From positions 1-13,724 of the forward strand of contig JAPLPC010000648.1 in assembly GCA_026400425.1 (NCBI GenBank): a DNA stretch of 13,724 nt, read 5' to 3'. Positions 1 through 7,406 of the stretch are shown here, piece by piece (the stretch's first letter is position 1; each line of letters opens with the position of its first letter). This DNA is from Hyphomicrobiales bacterium. GTDB taxonomy: Bacteria > Pseudomonadota > Alphaproteobacteria > Rhizobiales > Xanthobacteraceae. The notes below the pieces were generated by a model that made no database searches, was not told where the DNA came from, and saw only the letters and a program-made list of their open reading frames with translations. Both the position numbers and the translations under genes were made by a program.

Positions 1-2
1 CA

Positions 3-269
3 GGCGCAATCGGGGACTATACCGGAATTAAGGTCAGTGCATCTCCTGACCCCAAGACTGGAAAAGACGTCGAAACCCGTTCCGTTGAGGCGTTACGTCT
101 TGCGCCGGCGTCGGACTTGCCGACATTGCTGCAGAAGCATCAGGTGGTGTTCCTGACGGGCGGGACGCAACCGCCAGATCCGCTTAAACTCTTGAAAACT
201 GCGGCATTCAAAGACGCAAGATTTAGAGACCTCGTTGATTTCCAAGCCCCTGTTGGAAGATCGACCTAA
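3..269 (+). CDS. C-terminal part of a protein cut by the window edge, possibly a VirD4/TraG-type coupling protein
   Basis: An open frame enters from the left edge and ends at TAA 267-269; 88 residues are visible. Its spacing and composition look coding, and it converges with the TraM-like gene, leaving only 8 bp between the two stops. The visible pattern (a stretch ending APASDLPTLL, then HQVVFLTGGTQPP, then a charged segment with KDARFRDLVDF) resembles the tail of VirD4/TraG coupling proteins, where a hydrophobic strand and a PP-containing turn precede the final aromatic segment. A coupling protein would fit beside tra genes and a relaxase; it is an inner-membrane ATPase that brings the relaxosome to the type IV secretion channel. 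None of the ATPase motifs lies inside the window, so this assignment is an inference. A generic conjugation-associated hypothetical protein is the alternative. Confidence 0.45.
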   Translation, partial: GAIGDYTGIKVSASPDPKTGKDVETRSVEALRLAPASDLPTLLQKHQVVFLTGGTQPPDPLKLLKTAAFKDARFRDLVDFQAPVGRST

Positions 270-277
270 TTTTGCAA

Positions 278-832
278 TCATTCCACGGCCACCGGCGATG
301 TCGCGTAGCCCTGGCTCGGCAACCAGTGTCGGACGAGATAAGTGCCATCAAGGTTATGTATGATGCCTATCTTTTGACCCGCCGGCAGTACTGAAGAGCT
401 GTTGTCTCCAGATGGGTTTTGCCACTCCACGATTATTGATGTTGGAATGGTGACAACCGACGCAGTGTTTTTCCAAACAAGGAATAACGCGGCGCAGACT
501 GGAAGAAAGAACAGGCTGCCAATGATCCCAGTTACCGAGTGCGTAGCTAGAGCGTGAGAAAATCCGCGCCAACTCCTAACCGCTCGCCACGTTAGAGCGC
601 TGGTATTCGATCGGCGTAGGTTTGACGCCAGAGCTTGCCGCAATTTTTTTCGGTCTGATGGGATCAGATCTGGATCATCAATTGCACGCAATTGTTCGAT
701 TGGCGGCAATCGCATGAGATCGCCCAATCGTTTGGCGCTGACCTCGATGATTTTCCTTTCGGCCTCGCTAAGCCTCTGCGCGGCTTGCTGGTACCGCACA
801 CTCAGCGCACGCTTGCTCACCCGACCAACCAT
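278..832 (-). CDS. TraM-like conjugation membrane protein
   Basis: The 184-residue product has a charged, helical N-terminal half (residues 1-95, likely cytoplasmic), one clear transmembrane segment at about residues 98-120 and a C-terminal domain of about 60 residues likely outside the membrane. I do not recognise a catalytic motif. The name rests on position: it is the third gene of a leftward operon whose second gene is TraL-like, matching the traK-traL-traM order beside oriT in RP4. The ATG at 832 lies inside the end of the TraL-like gene. A GTG at 820 would give a 4-base GTGA overlap with the TraL stop and is an equally good start. No convincing ribosome site precedes either, consistent with translational coupling. 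Membrane topology is seen in the sequence; the conjugative role is inferred. Confidence 0.6.
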   Translation of the reverse strand: MVGRVSKRALSVRYQQAAQRLSEAERKIIEVSAKRLGDLMRLPPIEQLRAIDDPDLIPSDRKKLRQALASNLRRSNTSALTWRAVRSWRGFSHALATHSVTGIIGSLFFLPVCAALFLVWKNTASVVTIPTSIIVEWQNPSGDNSSSVLPAGQKIGIIHNLDGTYLVRHWLPSQGYATSPVAVE

Positions 833-1536
833 TCGGCGGCGGGCCGCACAGCGTCCATCGCTTCCTTCCGAAATCGCTCCAGGTCTTTCTGGATACGTAA
901 AGCCGGACCGATGCCGTATTTTTCGCGCAGCAATACAGGATCGATTTGCGCGATGCTCGCCAGTCCACCGGTCTGAAGAATTTCGTCGGCCCCCTTTTCG
1001 AGCACTTGTTGCTCGAACGAAGTGGCCGTCACGGCTTTATTGTGTTTTTTGAGCCATTCTGGATCGACGTTTTCGTGAAGACGGTTCTCGATCATAAATT
1101 GCGCCGACGCCCAAGATTTTGACGCCGTCAGAATGGATGAAGCGGCGGCAAGAGCCGCATGTTCAGTAGTAACCACTACGCAGACAGCAAACTCAAATCC
1201 GCTGGCTTTCAGCGCGGGCGCGATCTCTTGTATCACTGTGAGTAGCGTGATCGACGTGTTGGCGCCGACGTCGATGATTGTAGGCGCTTTCGCCCGTTCC
1301 AAAGCTGACAACACGTCATCGAATTCGGCCCGCGCAGCCTTGCCGCCAGTTCGTTCGATAGCCTCCCGGTCGGCGCGCATTTTGAAAAACTGGACGCGAT
1401 CGCCGAGCTCGATGAGACGAGAGCTGGAATCAATCTCGATGACACGCGCGTCTACGACCGCTTCAGCCAACGCGCGAGCAAACACCGTCTTCCCGACGCC
1501 ACCCTTTTCTTGTGTCACGAATAGTATGCGGGCCAA
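817..1536 (-). CDS. traL: TraL-like P-loop ATPase of the conjugation leading region (ParA/MinD family)
   Basis: This 239-residue protein belongs to the ParA/MinD class of ATPases. A deviant Walker A motif KGGVGKT lies at residues 11-17 with the family's signature lysine K11. An A'-like segment EID occurs near 34-36, and a Walker B strand TIIDVGA lies near 86-92. The length almost equals that of RP4 TraL, and the region around IDVGANTSITLL followed by VVVTTEHAAL resembles TraL's equivalent stretches, so TraL is preferred over a partition ParA or MipZ. It probably works at the membrane or the relaxosome during transfer; the exact role of TraL is poorly known. The start is TTG 1536, supported by a strong AAAGGAG site 7 bases upstream; no ATG in this frame fits. 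It begins 4 bases after the TraK-like stop and overlaps the TraM-like gene by 16 bases. Confidence 0.75.
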   Translation of the reverse strand: MARILFVTQEKGGVGKTVFARALAEAVVDARVIEIDSSSRLIELGDRVQFFKMRADREAIERTGGKAARAEFDDVLSALERAKAPTIIDVGANTSITLLTVIQEIAPALKASGFEFAVCVVVTTEHAALAAASSILTASKSWASAQFMIENRLHENVDPEWLKKHNKAVTATSFEQQVLEKGADEILQTGGLASIAQIDPVLLREKYGIGPALRIQKDLERFRKEAMDAVRPAAEWLVG

Positions 1537-1540
1537 TGAT

Positions 1541-1987
1541 TTACTCCTTTTTGAATAGTGACGATTGAAGTTTTTGGTATGCGGCAGTCCGAAGCTCGTG
1601 CTCGGCGTCTGTCTCGTCCGGCTTACTTGGCAGGTCCGATACGTCGCTGCCAGGAAGCGCCAGCTGAAGCTGCTCGTCTCGCTTGCTGGGTAGCGTGTCC
1701 GACCGGGGCGCCGCCCGCTTCTGCGACTTCCGTCGCTCTTGTGCCTCGATCTGACTGACCAAGGCGGTCAGGCGGGCAACTGTGATCGGAACACAAGCCT
1801 TCCCTTGGACGATGCCTTGCTGTGCAAGAGCTTCAGCGATGGCCGCCCATGTAACGCCGTCCTTACGCAGATCGTAGATGGTGGGAAGCGCAGCTCGGAC
1901 GGCCGCGGTCGTGCCCACTCTCGTCGGAGCGCGAGCCCTCTGGAGCCGCTTAGCGTCGGCACGAAGCTGTTTGGGATCAAATGGCAT
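1541..1987 (-). CDS. traK: TraK-like oriT-binding protein
   Basis: The 148-residue product is basic in its N-terminal third. It has a compact helical segment at about residues 25-75 (IYDLRKDGVTWAAIAEAL and onward) and an acidic, disordered tail. RP4 TraK has the same build: a short helical DNA-binding core with the pattern of a rigid helix-turn-helix-like region, followed by a low-complexity tail. TraK binds and bends the region next to oriT. This gene is the first of the leftward operon and faces the presumed oriT, as traK does in RP4. The ATG at 1987 has only a weak purine-rich site upstream. The stop at 1541-1543 directly follows the GGAG that serves the TraL-like gene, so the two are one transcript. 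Sequence similarity to TraK is weak, and the call depends strongly on gene order. Confidence 0.6.
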   Translation of the reverse strand: MPFDPKQLRADAKRLQRARAPTRVGTTAAVRAALPTIYDLRKDGVTWAAIAEALAQQGIVQGKACVPITVARLTALVSQIEAQERRKSQKRAAPRSDTLPSKRDEQLQLALPGSDVSDLPSKPDETDAEHELRTAAYQKLQSSLFKKE

Positions 1988-1998
1988 CGGCGCGCTTT

Positions 1999-2051
1999 CT
2001 AGGCGCTCCTGCCGAACCTAGCGAGTACTAGACCTTGCTAGAGGTACTAGA
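1999..2051. repeat. phased CTAG motif cluster
   Basis: The tetramer CTAG, normally rare in proteobacterial DNA, occurs at 1999, 2018, 2028, 2038 and 2047 (and once more at 2079). Four of these copies are spaced 10, 10 and 9 bases apart, placing them on one face of the helix. Such phasing is typical of a site for a cooperatively binding protein; the adjacent CopG-like or TraK-like proteins are the obvious candidates. Confidence 0.5.
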
Positions 2052-2198
2052 GCATGTACCAGTTCATTACCATTTATTCTAGCTTTCACACCATACGCAC
2101 TAAATTGCTTAACCCCTTGCGAAGCGAGCTCACGGCATACGCTTGTGCCGCCACGGGAATGATGCGAGCGAGTTTGCCTTTGCCTGGAGAGACACCAC
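1999..2198. other. candidate origin of transfer (oriT) region between divergent tra/mob operons
   Basis: This 200-base non-coding stretch separates the leftward TraK-like operon from the rightward CopG-relaxase operon, which is where oriT lies in many mobilizable elements. It contains an imperfect inverted repeat CTAGCGAG (2018-2025) / CTTGCTAG (2034-2041), two copies of GTACTAGA (2025-2032 and 2044-2051), an AT-rich stretch at about 2061-2110, and an inverted repeat CGGCA (2133-2137) / TGCCG (2146-2150) with an 8-base loop. The nic site cannot be placed from sequence alone. It probably also holds the divergent promoters of both operons. Confidence 0.5.
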
Positions 2199-2465
2199 GT
2201 GCCAGCGATTACATATACCGTGTCGATTGACGAAAAGCTTGAAGAACGCCTGAAGCTGCATGCTGCAGCGACTAAGAAACCTCCAGAAGATCTGATTGCC
2301 GACTGCGTCTCAATACACCTCGATTCAGCTGCCCGATTTCGCTTCCTACTTGAACGAATGGATTTAGTCGACCAGGGGTTGATTGATATCGCGTCCTTCG
2401 TCGGCGACGTGGCGGCTGAGGCGGGACAAAGTCAGCCTGCCAGTGACCGCTCGCCACTGCCATGA
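2199..2465 (+). CDS. ribbon-helix-helix (CopG-like) relaxosome accessory protein
   Basis: The 88-residue product starts with a short beta strand, TYTVSIDEKL, followed by two helices (roughly residues 13-27 and 31-47). This is the layout of the ribbon-helix-helix DNA-binding fold of CopG, TraY and TrwA-type proteins. A C-terminal extension of about 40 residues probably serves oligomerisation or partner contact. The start is GTG 2199, preceded by GGAGA at 2186-2190 with 8 bases of spacing. The stop overlaps the relaxase start in an ATGA (2462-2465), so the two are translationally coupled. Small RHH proteins encoded just before MobF relaxases usually bind oriT, help nicking and repress their own operon. 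Here the protein faces the candidate oriT, and the phased CTAG motifs could be its sites. The fold is well supported; the function is inferred from context. Confidence 0.75.
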   Translation: MPAITYTVSIDEKLEERLKLHAAATKKPPEDLIADCVSIHLDSAARFRFLLERMDLVDQGLIDIASFVGDVAAEAGQSQPASDRSPLP

Positions 2466-5185
2466 CAGCCTCCCTCCACGCCCTTGGAAACGGACGCGAC
2501 GCGGGTTTGTACTATGTGAACGACCCTCAACGAGAAAGCTCTGCGCCGGGGTCGATCCCAGAAATGGGAAAGGCCTAGTTCGCGCCGCCGGGCCCGGACA
2601 TAGGGCGGGTTGGGATTTCACCTTCTCCGCCCCCAAGTCAGTATCCATCTTGTGGATGTCCGCTGATGAAGAGCGTCGCAGCCTGATTGTCGCCGTGCAC
2701 CGCGCAGCTGTGGGCAGAGCTCTACAGCTGTTCGAATCGGAACAGCTGTTGGAGGCTCGGTTGGGGCAAGGCGGCTACTTCCGCGAGCGACCTGTCGACA
2801 TCATTGTCGGGCGTTTTGCGCACTACACTTCACGGGAGGGCGACTGCAACCTACACGAGCACTGCGTATTACTTAACGTTCTTGGTTGTTCGGACAAAAA
2901 GTGGCGCACGGCGGAGACACAGCGCGCCTTTACAAACCTCACATTGTTAGGCGCGGCCTATCGGGCGGAGTTAGCCAGTGGTTTGCGCCAGTTAGGATTT
3001 CAGTTGCGTGAAGCCGGCCGCGGGCAGTTCGAAGTGGCAGGCCTTCCCACCCAACTTTTGGAGCAATTCTCAAAACGTTCCCAGCAAATTGAAGCGGAGG
3101 TAGGCCGAGGGGCGAGCACACTGCAGAAAGCGGTGGCTACGCTCAGAACTCGTCGCTCTAAAGTCGACGTACCCGTTGGCGAAGCTTTGGAAGAGCGATG
3201 GCGAAATGAACTTGCCGAAATTGGAATCGATCCCTGGCAGGACGCGCTCACCTACAAGGTTTCCGCCGCTCAGGAGCCTGAGGTCGAATTTGAAATGGAT
3301 CAACCACCGATCCATATAGCTGGACCGGTCTCCGCTGCAGCAGCTCAACTTTTTGAGCACCAAAGTGTCCTAACAAGAAACGAGCTCCTGCGCACCTCGC
3401 TCATAAAAGCGCCTTTTCAATCGAAGAACGTCGATGAAACATTCGCGGAATTGAAACGGCTGGAGAATGATGGGTCACTGCTGAAGCTGCAGGATAGTGA
3501 AGTTGCTTCTCACTGGACGAGCCCGATCATCGCACGTCGCGAAGCGAGTCTTTTGCGAAATGCTGATCGATTGGAAGAGCGAGACTGGTTTCAATCTGAG
3601 GCGCTCGCACATGCCTTGGACGAAGCTGTACATCTCTCAACCGAGCAGAAAGAAGCTATCAGATTTTCCTGCAACCGAGATGGCGTTGCTATCTGCGAGG
3701 CCGCGTCGGGTACGGGAAAGACTACCATTGCGCAGGTGATCGTCGACGCTGCACGGAGGTCGGGTCTGTCAGTACGCGGGCTCGCGCCGACTTGGACCGC
3801 AGCCGACGAATTGTCCAAATCTACAGGGATCTCATCCTTCGCGATTGCAAAATGGCGGTACGACAACCGCACTCCTGCTGGTCCATCACTTAATCCCAAT
3901 ACTCTCCTGATCCTTGACGAAGCTAGTATGTGCGGAAGCGCCGATCTCGAAGAGGTTTTACGGTTAGCCAAAACAAATCAGTCTAAGATTATTTTCCTTG
4001 GGGACAGACGTCAGTTGGAAGCCGTGGCCGGAGGCAATCCACTCAAAGCAATCTCAGAAATTACACTAAAGTCGGCGACTTTGACACAAGTTCGGCGTCA
4101 ACACGTCGCGTGGCAGCGCGCGGCGTCAATCGTGATGGCGCACGGAGACGTAGAATCTGGATTGCGAGCGTATGCGCGAAATCAGAGGATTGAATTTGCG
4201 TCAGGAGAGCGACAGTTGTTGGAGCGCACTATTGAACGCTGGACGAACCTGCGCACGCAAAAGGGCGAAGATGTTCTTCTTATCACACGTAGGAACGCTG
4301 ACGCTAAACGCTTAAATGACGCCGCGCGTATCATCCTATTCAATGAAGGGAAACTTGTCGGAAAACCTATTAATGTCCGCTGTATTGACCGCGATAAGAA
4401 ACTGACAACCTTAGAACTCGCAGCAGGCGATCGCATACGGTTTGGCGAGAATATCCCGGATTTGGGCATCAGAAATGGCACTCGCGGCACTGTAGAAATG
4501 ATTGCTTCGCAAGCAGCCGATCCAGTCGTTCGTATTCGGCTCGATAGTGGAAATTTTTTTGAAGGTCCGTGGTCAACACTGGCGCGCGAGAGATTTGGTA
4601 AACGATCGCCGCCAAAGATTGGCTTCGCTTATGCTGGAACGGCCTATTCTGTTCAGGGCCGCACCTCTGCGGCATCAGTACTCATGATCAGCACCGCGAC
4701 TGATGCACGAGAGCTCTATGTCGGGCTTACGAGACATCAGAAAGACGCTTATGTCGTGGCTGAAGCCCGGCCGGCGACACAGATCGTCGCTCGACGCTGC
4801 AGCAGATGCAACAGTTGTGCTTGAGCAGCTTTGCGCAGAAGCTCGTTGCTATTCAGAGAAGCCAAATGTTGTAGACTATGTTCAATCACGCGCGGAGTTC
4901 ATCAGTTCCGGTATTGTAAATCTCGCTTCGTTACCCGCAGTCTGGAGCCTCAAGAAGACAGCTGAGGCCGCTCGCCGAATCGCTCACACATTACTATCGG
5001 ACTCTCGCAACTCTCCAACGATCAATACTCGGCACAATCCAGGCGATCGTTTAATGCGGTACACAGCCCTTTCGTCTAAGATATCGGCGTTCGTCCTTAA
5101 CCTCAGACGTGATCTTTCAAATCTACGACAGCAGCGGACGGTGGCCCGCACACCTGGCGTCGAGCGTTCAGATCGTGGTCGCTAA
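2462..5185 (+). pseudogene. traA: MobF-family (TrwC/TraA) conjugative relaxase-helicase, disrupted by an internal deletion and a second frameshift
   Basis: Intact homologues nick oriT through active-site tyrosines and unwind DNA with a C-terminal SF1 (RecD-like) helicase. The real start is ATG 2462, overlapping the CopG-like stop; it encodes MTASLHALGN followed by a Y17-Y18 pair. This frame stops at TAG 2576-2578. From about 2536 the homology moves to another frame with LCAGVDPRNGKGLV and TFSAPKSVS. About 40 residues normally present between these parts, including the second Tyr pair, are missing. The main frame runs to TGA 4822-4824 with the metal-binding histidines (FAHYTSRE near 2814; LHEH near 2851), Walker A ASGTGKTT near 3700-3726, Walker B LILDEAS near 3905-3927 and the late helicase motif YVGLTRH near 4718-4738. 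A further shift between about 4770 and 4805 moves the conserved tail (AEARCYSEKPNVVDYV) into the frame ending at 5185. Sequencing error is an alternative to decay for either lesion. Confidence 0.8.
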
Positions 5186-5341
5186 CGTCCCGGCGATGAC
5201 GGCAGAGAAATGAACGCGAGCCGCTCGGCAGTCTCGCAGGCAGGCCCGGCTGAAGAAGCACGATCTCCGGGTGATATTGGCGCTGATCCTTTGCCGAGTT
5301 TCCTATGTCTCGCTCAGTCATACTTAACAAATTCGCGAAAC

Positions 5342-5367
5342 TTTCAAACTGGTCTCAAGGTTTGAAA
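5342..5367. repeat. inverted repeat in the gap after the relaxase
   Basis: TTTCAAAC (5342-5349) and GTTTGAAA (5360-5367) form a perfect 8-base inverted repeat with a 10-base loop, about 160 bases after the relaxase tail and 130 bases before the QueC-like operon. It is AT-rich and lacks a following T-run, so it reads better as a protein-binding site than as a terminator. The rest of the 5186-5440 gap shows no plausible gene. Confidence 0.4.
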
Positions 5368-5450
5368 CATCGCCTCATTGCGCAGCTCAACTTAGTGAAA
5401 CACAGGATTTTAAACCGTCCGTTTGCTGCCAACAGGCGCAGACACGGAAT

Positions 5451-5479
5451 TTGACATTGTCAGCATTTTTATATTAGAT
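5451..5479 (+). promoter_or_regulatory. candidate promoter of the QueC-like/ImmA/PIN operon
   Basis: A perfect -35 hexamer TTGACA lies at 5451-5456, followed by an AT-rich stretch in which TATTAG (5472-5477, spacing 15) or TTAGAT (5474-5479, spacing 17) could be the -10. The -10 is weak. It sits 20 to 30 bases before the first gene's ATG, so the leader would be very short. The -35 is overlapped by a palindrome, annotated separately. Confidence 0.5.
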
Positions 5480-5487
5480 TCCTGACA
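5452..5487. promoter_or_regulatory. candidate operator: TGACA-T-TGTCA palindrome plus a third half-site
   Basis: TGACA (5452-5456), one T, and TGTCA (5458-5462) form a perfect 11-base palindrome on the -35 element. A further TGACA lies at 5483-5487 just before the ribosome site, 31 bases (three helical turns) from the first. This is the pattern expected of an XRE-family repressor site; the XRE-ImmA protein of the same operon is the likely ligand, giving autoregulation. Confidence 0.5.
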
Positions 5488-5499
5488 TGGAGAAGCGCC

Positions 5500-6036
5500 A
5501 TGAGTGACGGGCCTCATAAAAGTCTGCCGATGCGGCGGCACTGGAAAGATCTTGCGGAGCGGGCAGCGAAGGCCGCGTACTCTGCGGATGAGGTCTGTGA
5601 GGCTCTGCCGGTTGCTCTGCAAAGGGATTTGCGTGAAGCGCCGCTCACCGCGATCCGGGACATCCTAAGCGGCGATCAAGGCTCCCTTTTTGCTAACAAC
5701 GAGATCGAACGGCTGGAATCAGTAGCATGCAACGTTGTCATCGACTGCGCCATCCAAGCCGTCAGCGGCGGGCTTACCGGCGAAGCCGCTTACCGCGCTA
5801 CGCTGGAGAACGCATGCGAAGCGCAAGTGCGCAGCCAGTTCCGCAGCGTCGAGGAGCATTATCACCGCGAGGCGAGCGCACGCAGCGCCCGGTACGTGCG
5901 CGACCGGCTCGATGCCGCGCGCCAGCAATGTGACTTCAAAACCATGGCTTCCGCCTTCATGTTGGGCGTGCAATCGCGGCGCGGCGCGGCGCACTTGCCC
6001 CGTTATACCGGCCTGGATGAAGGGCCGAGCCTATGA
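5500..6036 (+). CDS. hypothetical helical protein, first gene of the QueC-like/PIN operon
   Basis: The 178-residue product is not recognised. It is predominantly helical, charged (many Arg and Glu) and has no signal peptide or membrane segment, so it is probably cytoplasmic. It has cysteines at 33, 77, 83, 106 and 144 without a clear metal-binding spacing, and a short SGG turn at 89-91. The start ATG 5500 follows GGAG at 5489-5492. An upstream ATG at 5487 is in another frame and ends within seven codons. The stop overlaps the QueC-like start in an ATGA, so the two proteins are probably made together and may interact. By analogy with Qat and type IV CBASS, where a QueC-like enzyme acts on a partner protein of the operon, this protein could be the substrate. 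That is speculation; there is no sequence similarity to QatB that I can see. Confidence 0.75.
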   Translation: MSDGPHKSLPMRRHWKDLAERAAKAAYSADEVCEALPVALQRDLREAPLTAIRDILSGDQGSLFANNEIERLESVACNVVIDCAIQAVSGGLTGEAAYRATLENACEAQVRSQFRSVEEHYHREASARSARYVRDRLDAARQQCDFKTMASAFMLGVQSRRGAAHLPRYTGLDEGPSL

Positions 6037-7406
6037 ACGCCGAACCCTATTTCATGCGCATGCCCGCCAAAGACATCGACGTCGTCGAACCGGGCCGTCG
6101 CGCGCGGAAAGACCACATCGCCTTCGACCTGGGCAGGGATGTCAGCTTCTCGACGGCGGCGCTCGAATCTTTCGCGTTCGCGCGGTGGGAGCCCGTGACT
6201 CACGATGCGCTGGTCGTCGCCGCTGCCGTTGAATATGCAGACAAGATCGCCAAACGCGCACCGCATGGCTGGGGGCGTCGCCTGACCCTAAGCATTCCCG
6301 TCCACGACCCTGCACGCTGGAGCGCGCCGGACGTTTCGGAGGCCTTGCATGATGCGCTCGGATTTCTGACCGGCGATACGTGGGCCATCAACTTTGTAAA
6401 ACGCACTACGCCCGAACCCGCCCTATCACTGAGCATGCTTGCCCTGACCGTGCCGACGCAGGCCATCCTTGCATTCAGCGACGGGATGGACTCCCGCGCG
6501 GTCGCGGGCCTCGTCGGCGTAAAACTTGGCGAAAAGCTCGTCCGGGTCCGTGTCGGCACGAAGACGTCGGACCGTCCGCGCGAGAAGGGCAAACGCGAAC
6601 CGTTCACCGCCGTACCATATGATGTGTCGTCTGACATGCCAAACCGGGAGACCAGCGCGCGCACGCGCGGATTCAAATTCGCGATCATCAGCGGCATTGC
6701 CGCTTATCTGACCGACGCCGCCGAGATCGTGATCCCGGAGAGCGGCCAGGGTGCTATCGGTCCCGCTCTGCTGACGGTGGGCCATGCCTATCCGGACTTC
6801 CGTAACCATCCGCGCTTCACGCGGCTCATGGAGCGTTTCCTGAAGGCCTTGCTCGACAAGGATGTGAGCTACGTCTTCCCCCGCATTTGGAACACTAAAG
6901 GCGAGACGCTGCGCGCGTATGTGGCGATCGATAGCACCGATGAGTGGCGCAAGACGAAGTCCTGCTGGCGTAACAACCAGTGGAGTTCGGTCAACGGGAA
7001 GAAGCGGCAATGCGGCGTCTGCGCCGCCTGCATGCTGCGGCGCGTCAGCGTTCATGCCGCTGGCCTGATCGAGCCTCCGGAAACGTACATCTGTTCCGAC
7101 ATGACCGCAGCCACGCTGGAAGCGGCTGTCGAACGAGGTTTCACGAAGACCGGCGGCGCGTTCCGCCAATACGCGCTGGCCGGTATTCTACACATGGACC
7201 ACCTCGCGGACATGGCGTCGCCGGACCAGCGGTCTGAAATCACCCGGCACGCAACGACACTGGGGGCCGCTCTTGGACTGAGCCCGCAGGAGTCGGGCGA
7301 ACGGCTTATCACCCTGCTGAACACGCATGCAGAAGAATGGAAGTCCTACATGAATTCGCTAGGAGCGCACTCGTTCGTCAGACAATGGGCGCGTACTGAA
7401 CAATGA
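6033..7406 (+). CDS. QueC-like (QatC/Cap9-type) PP-loop ATP pyrophosphatase
   Basis: This 457-residue protein has the core of 7-cyano-7-deazaguanine synthase (QueC), fused to an N-terminal region of about 140 residues that QueC lacks. The PP-loop is S149-D150-G151-M152-D153-S154, a variant of the usual SGGxDS. An RTRGF segment lies at 210-214 and a PESGQG motif at 235-240. Four zinc-ligand cysteines, C311, C327, C330 and C333, form the QueC pattern C-x(n)-CGxC-xx-C followed by an arginine. Canonical QueC is about 220-240 residues and makes preQ0; the doubled length and the defence-like neighbours match the QatC/Cap9 class instead. Members of that class work in the Qat anti-phage system and type IV CBASS, where they are reported, as I recall it, to attach a deazaguanine to a partner protein. 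The start overlaps the previous stop (ATGA), and its stop overlaps the next start likewise. Class assignment is firm; chemistry and substrate are inferred. Confidence 0.85.
   Translation: MNAEPYFMRMPAKDIDVVEPGRRARKDHIAFDLGRDVSFSTAALESFAFARWEPVTHDALVVAAAVEYADKIAKRAPHGWGRRLTLSIPVHDPARWSAPDVSEALHDALGFLTGDTWAINFVKRTTPEPALSLSMLALTVPTQAILAFSDGMDSRAVAGLVGVKLGEKLVRVRVGTKTSDRPREKGKREPFTAVPYDVSSDMPNRETSARTRGFKFAIISGIAAYLTDAAEIVIPESGQGAIGPALLTVGHAYPDFRNHPRFTRLMERFLKALLDKDVSYVFPRIWNTKGETLRAYVAIDSTDEWRKTKSCWRNNQWSSVNGKKRQCGVCAACMLRRVSVHAAGLIEPPETYICSDMTAATLEAAVERGFTKTGGAFRQYALAGILHMDHLADMASPDQRSEITRHATTLGAALGLSPQESGERLITLLNTHAEEWKSYMNSLGAHSFVRQWARTEQ

Noticed and set aside
93..281. 62-codon leftward open frame
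   Set aside because: It is antisense to the coding frame that ends at 269 and shows no ribosome site or family pattern.
817..1536. Plasmid partition ParA
   Set aside because: No ParB follows; the neighbours, length and mid-protein pattern fit TraL of the conjugation leading region better.
6426..7169. 247-codon frame antisense to the QueC-like gene
   Set aside because: It arises from the GC-rich third-position bias of the opposite strand and shows no recognisable motif, while the sense frame carries PP-loop and zinc motifs.
6033..7406. Housekeeping queC for queuosine biosynthesis
   Set aside because: The protein is about twice the usual length with an extra N-terminal region, and its partners are XRE-ImmA and PIN genes instead of queD, queE or folE.
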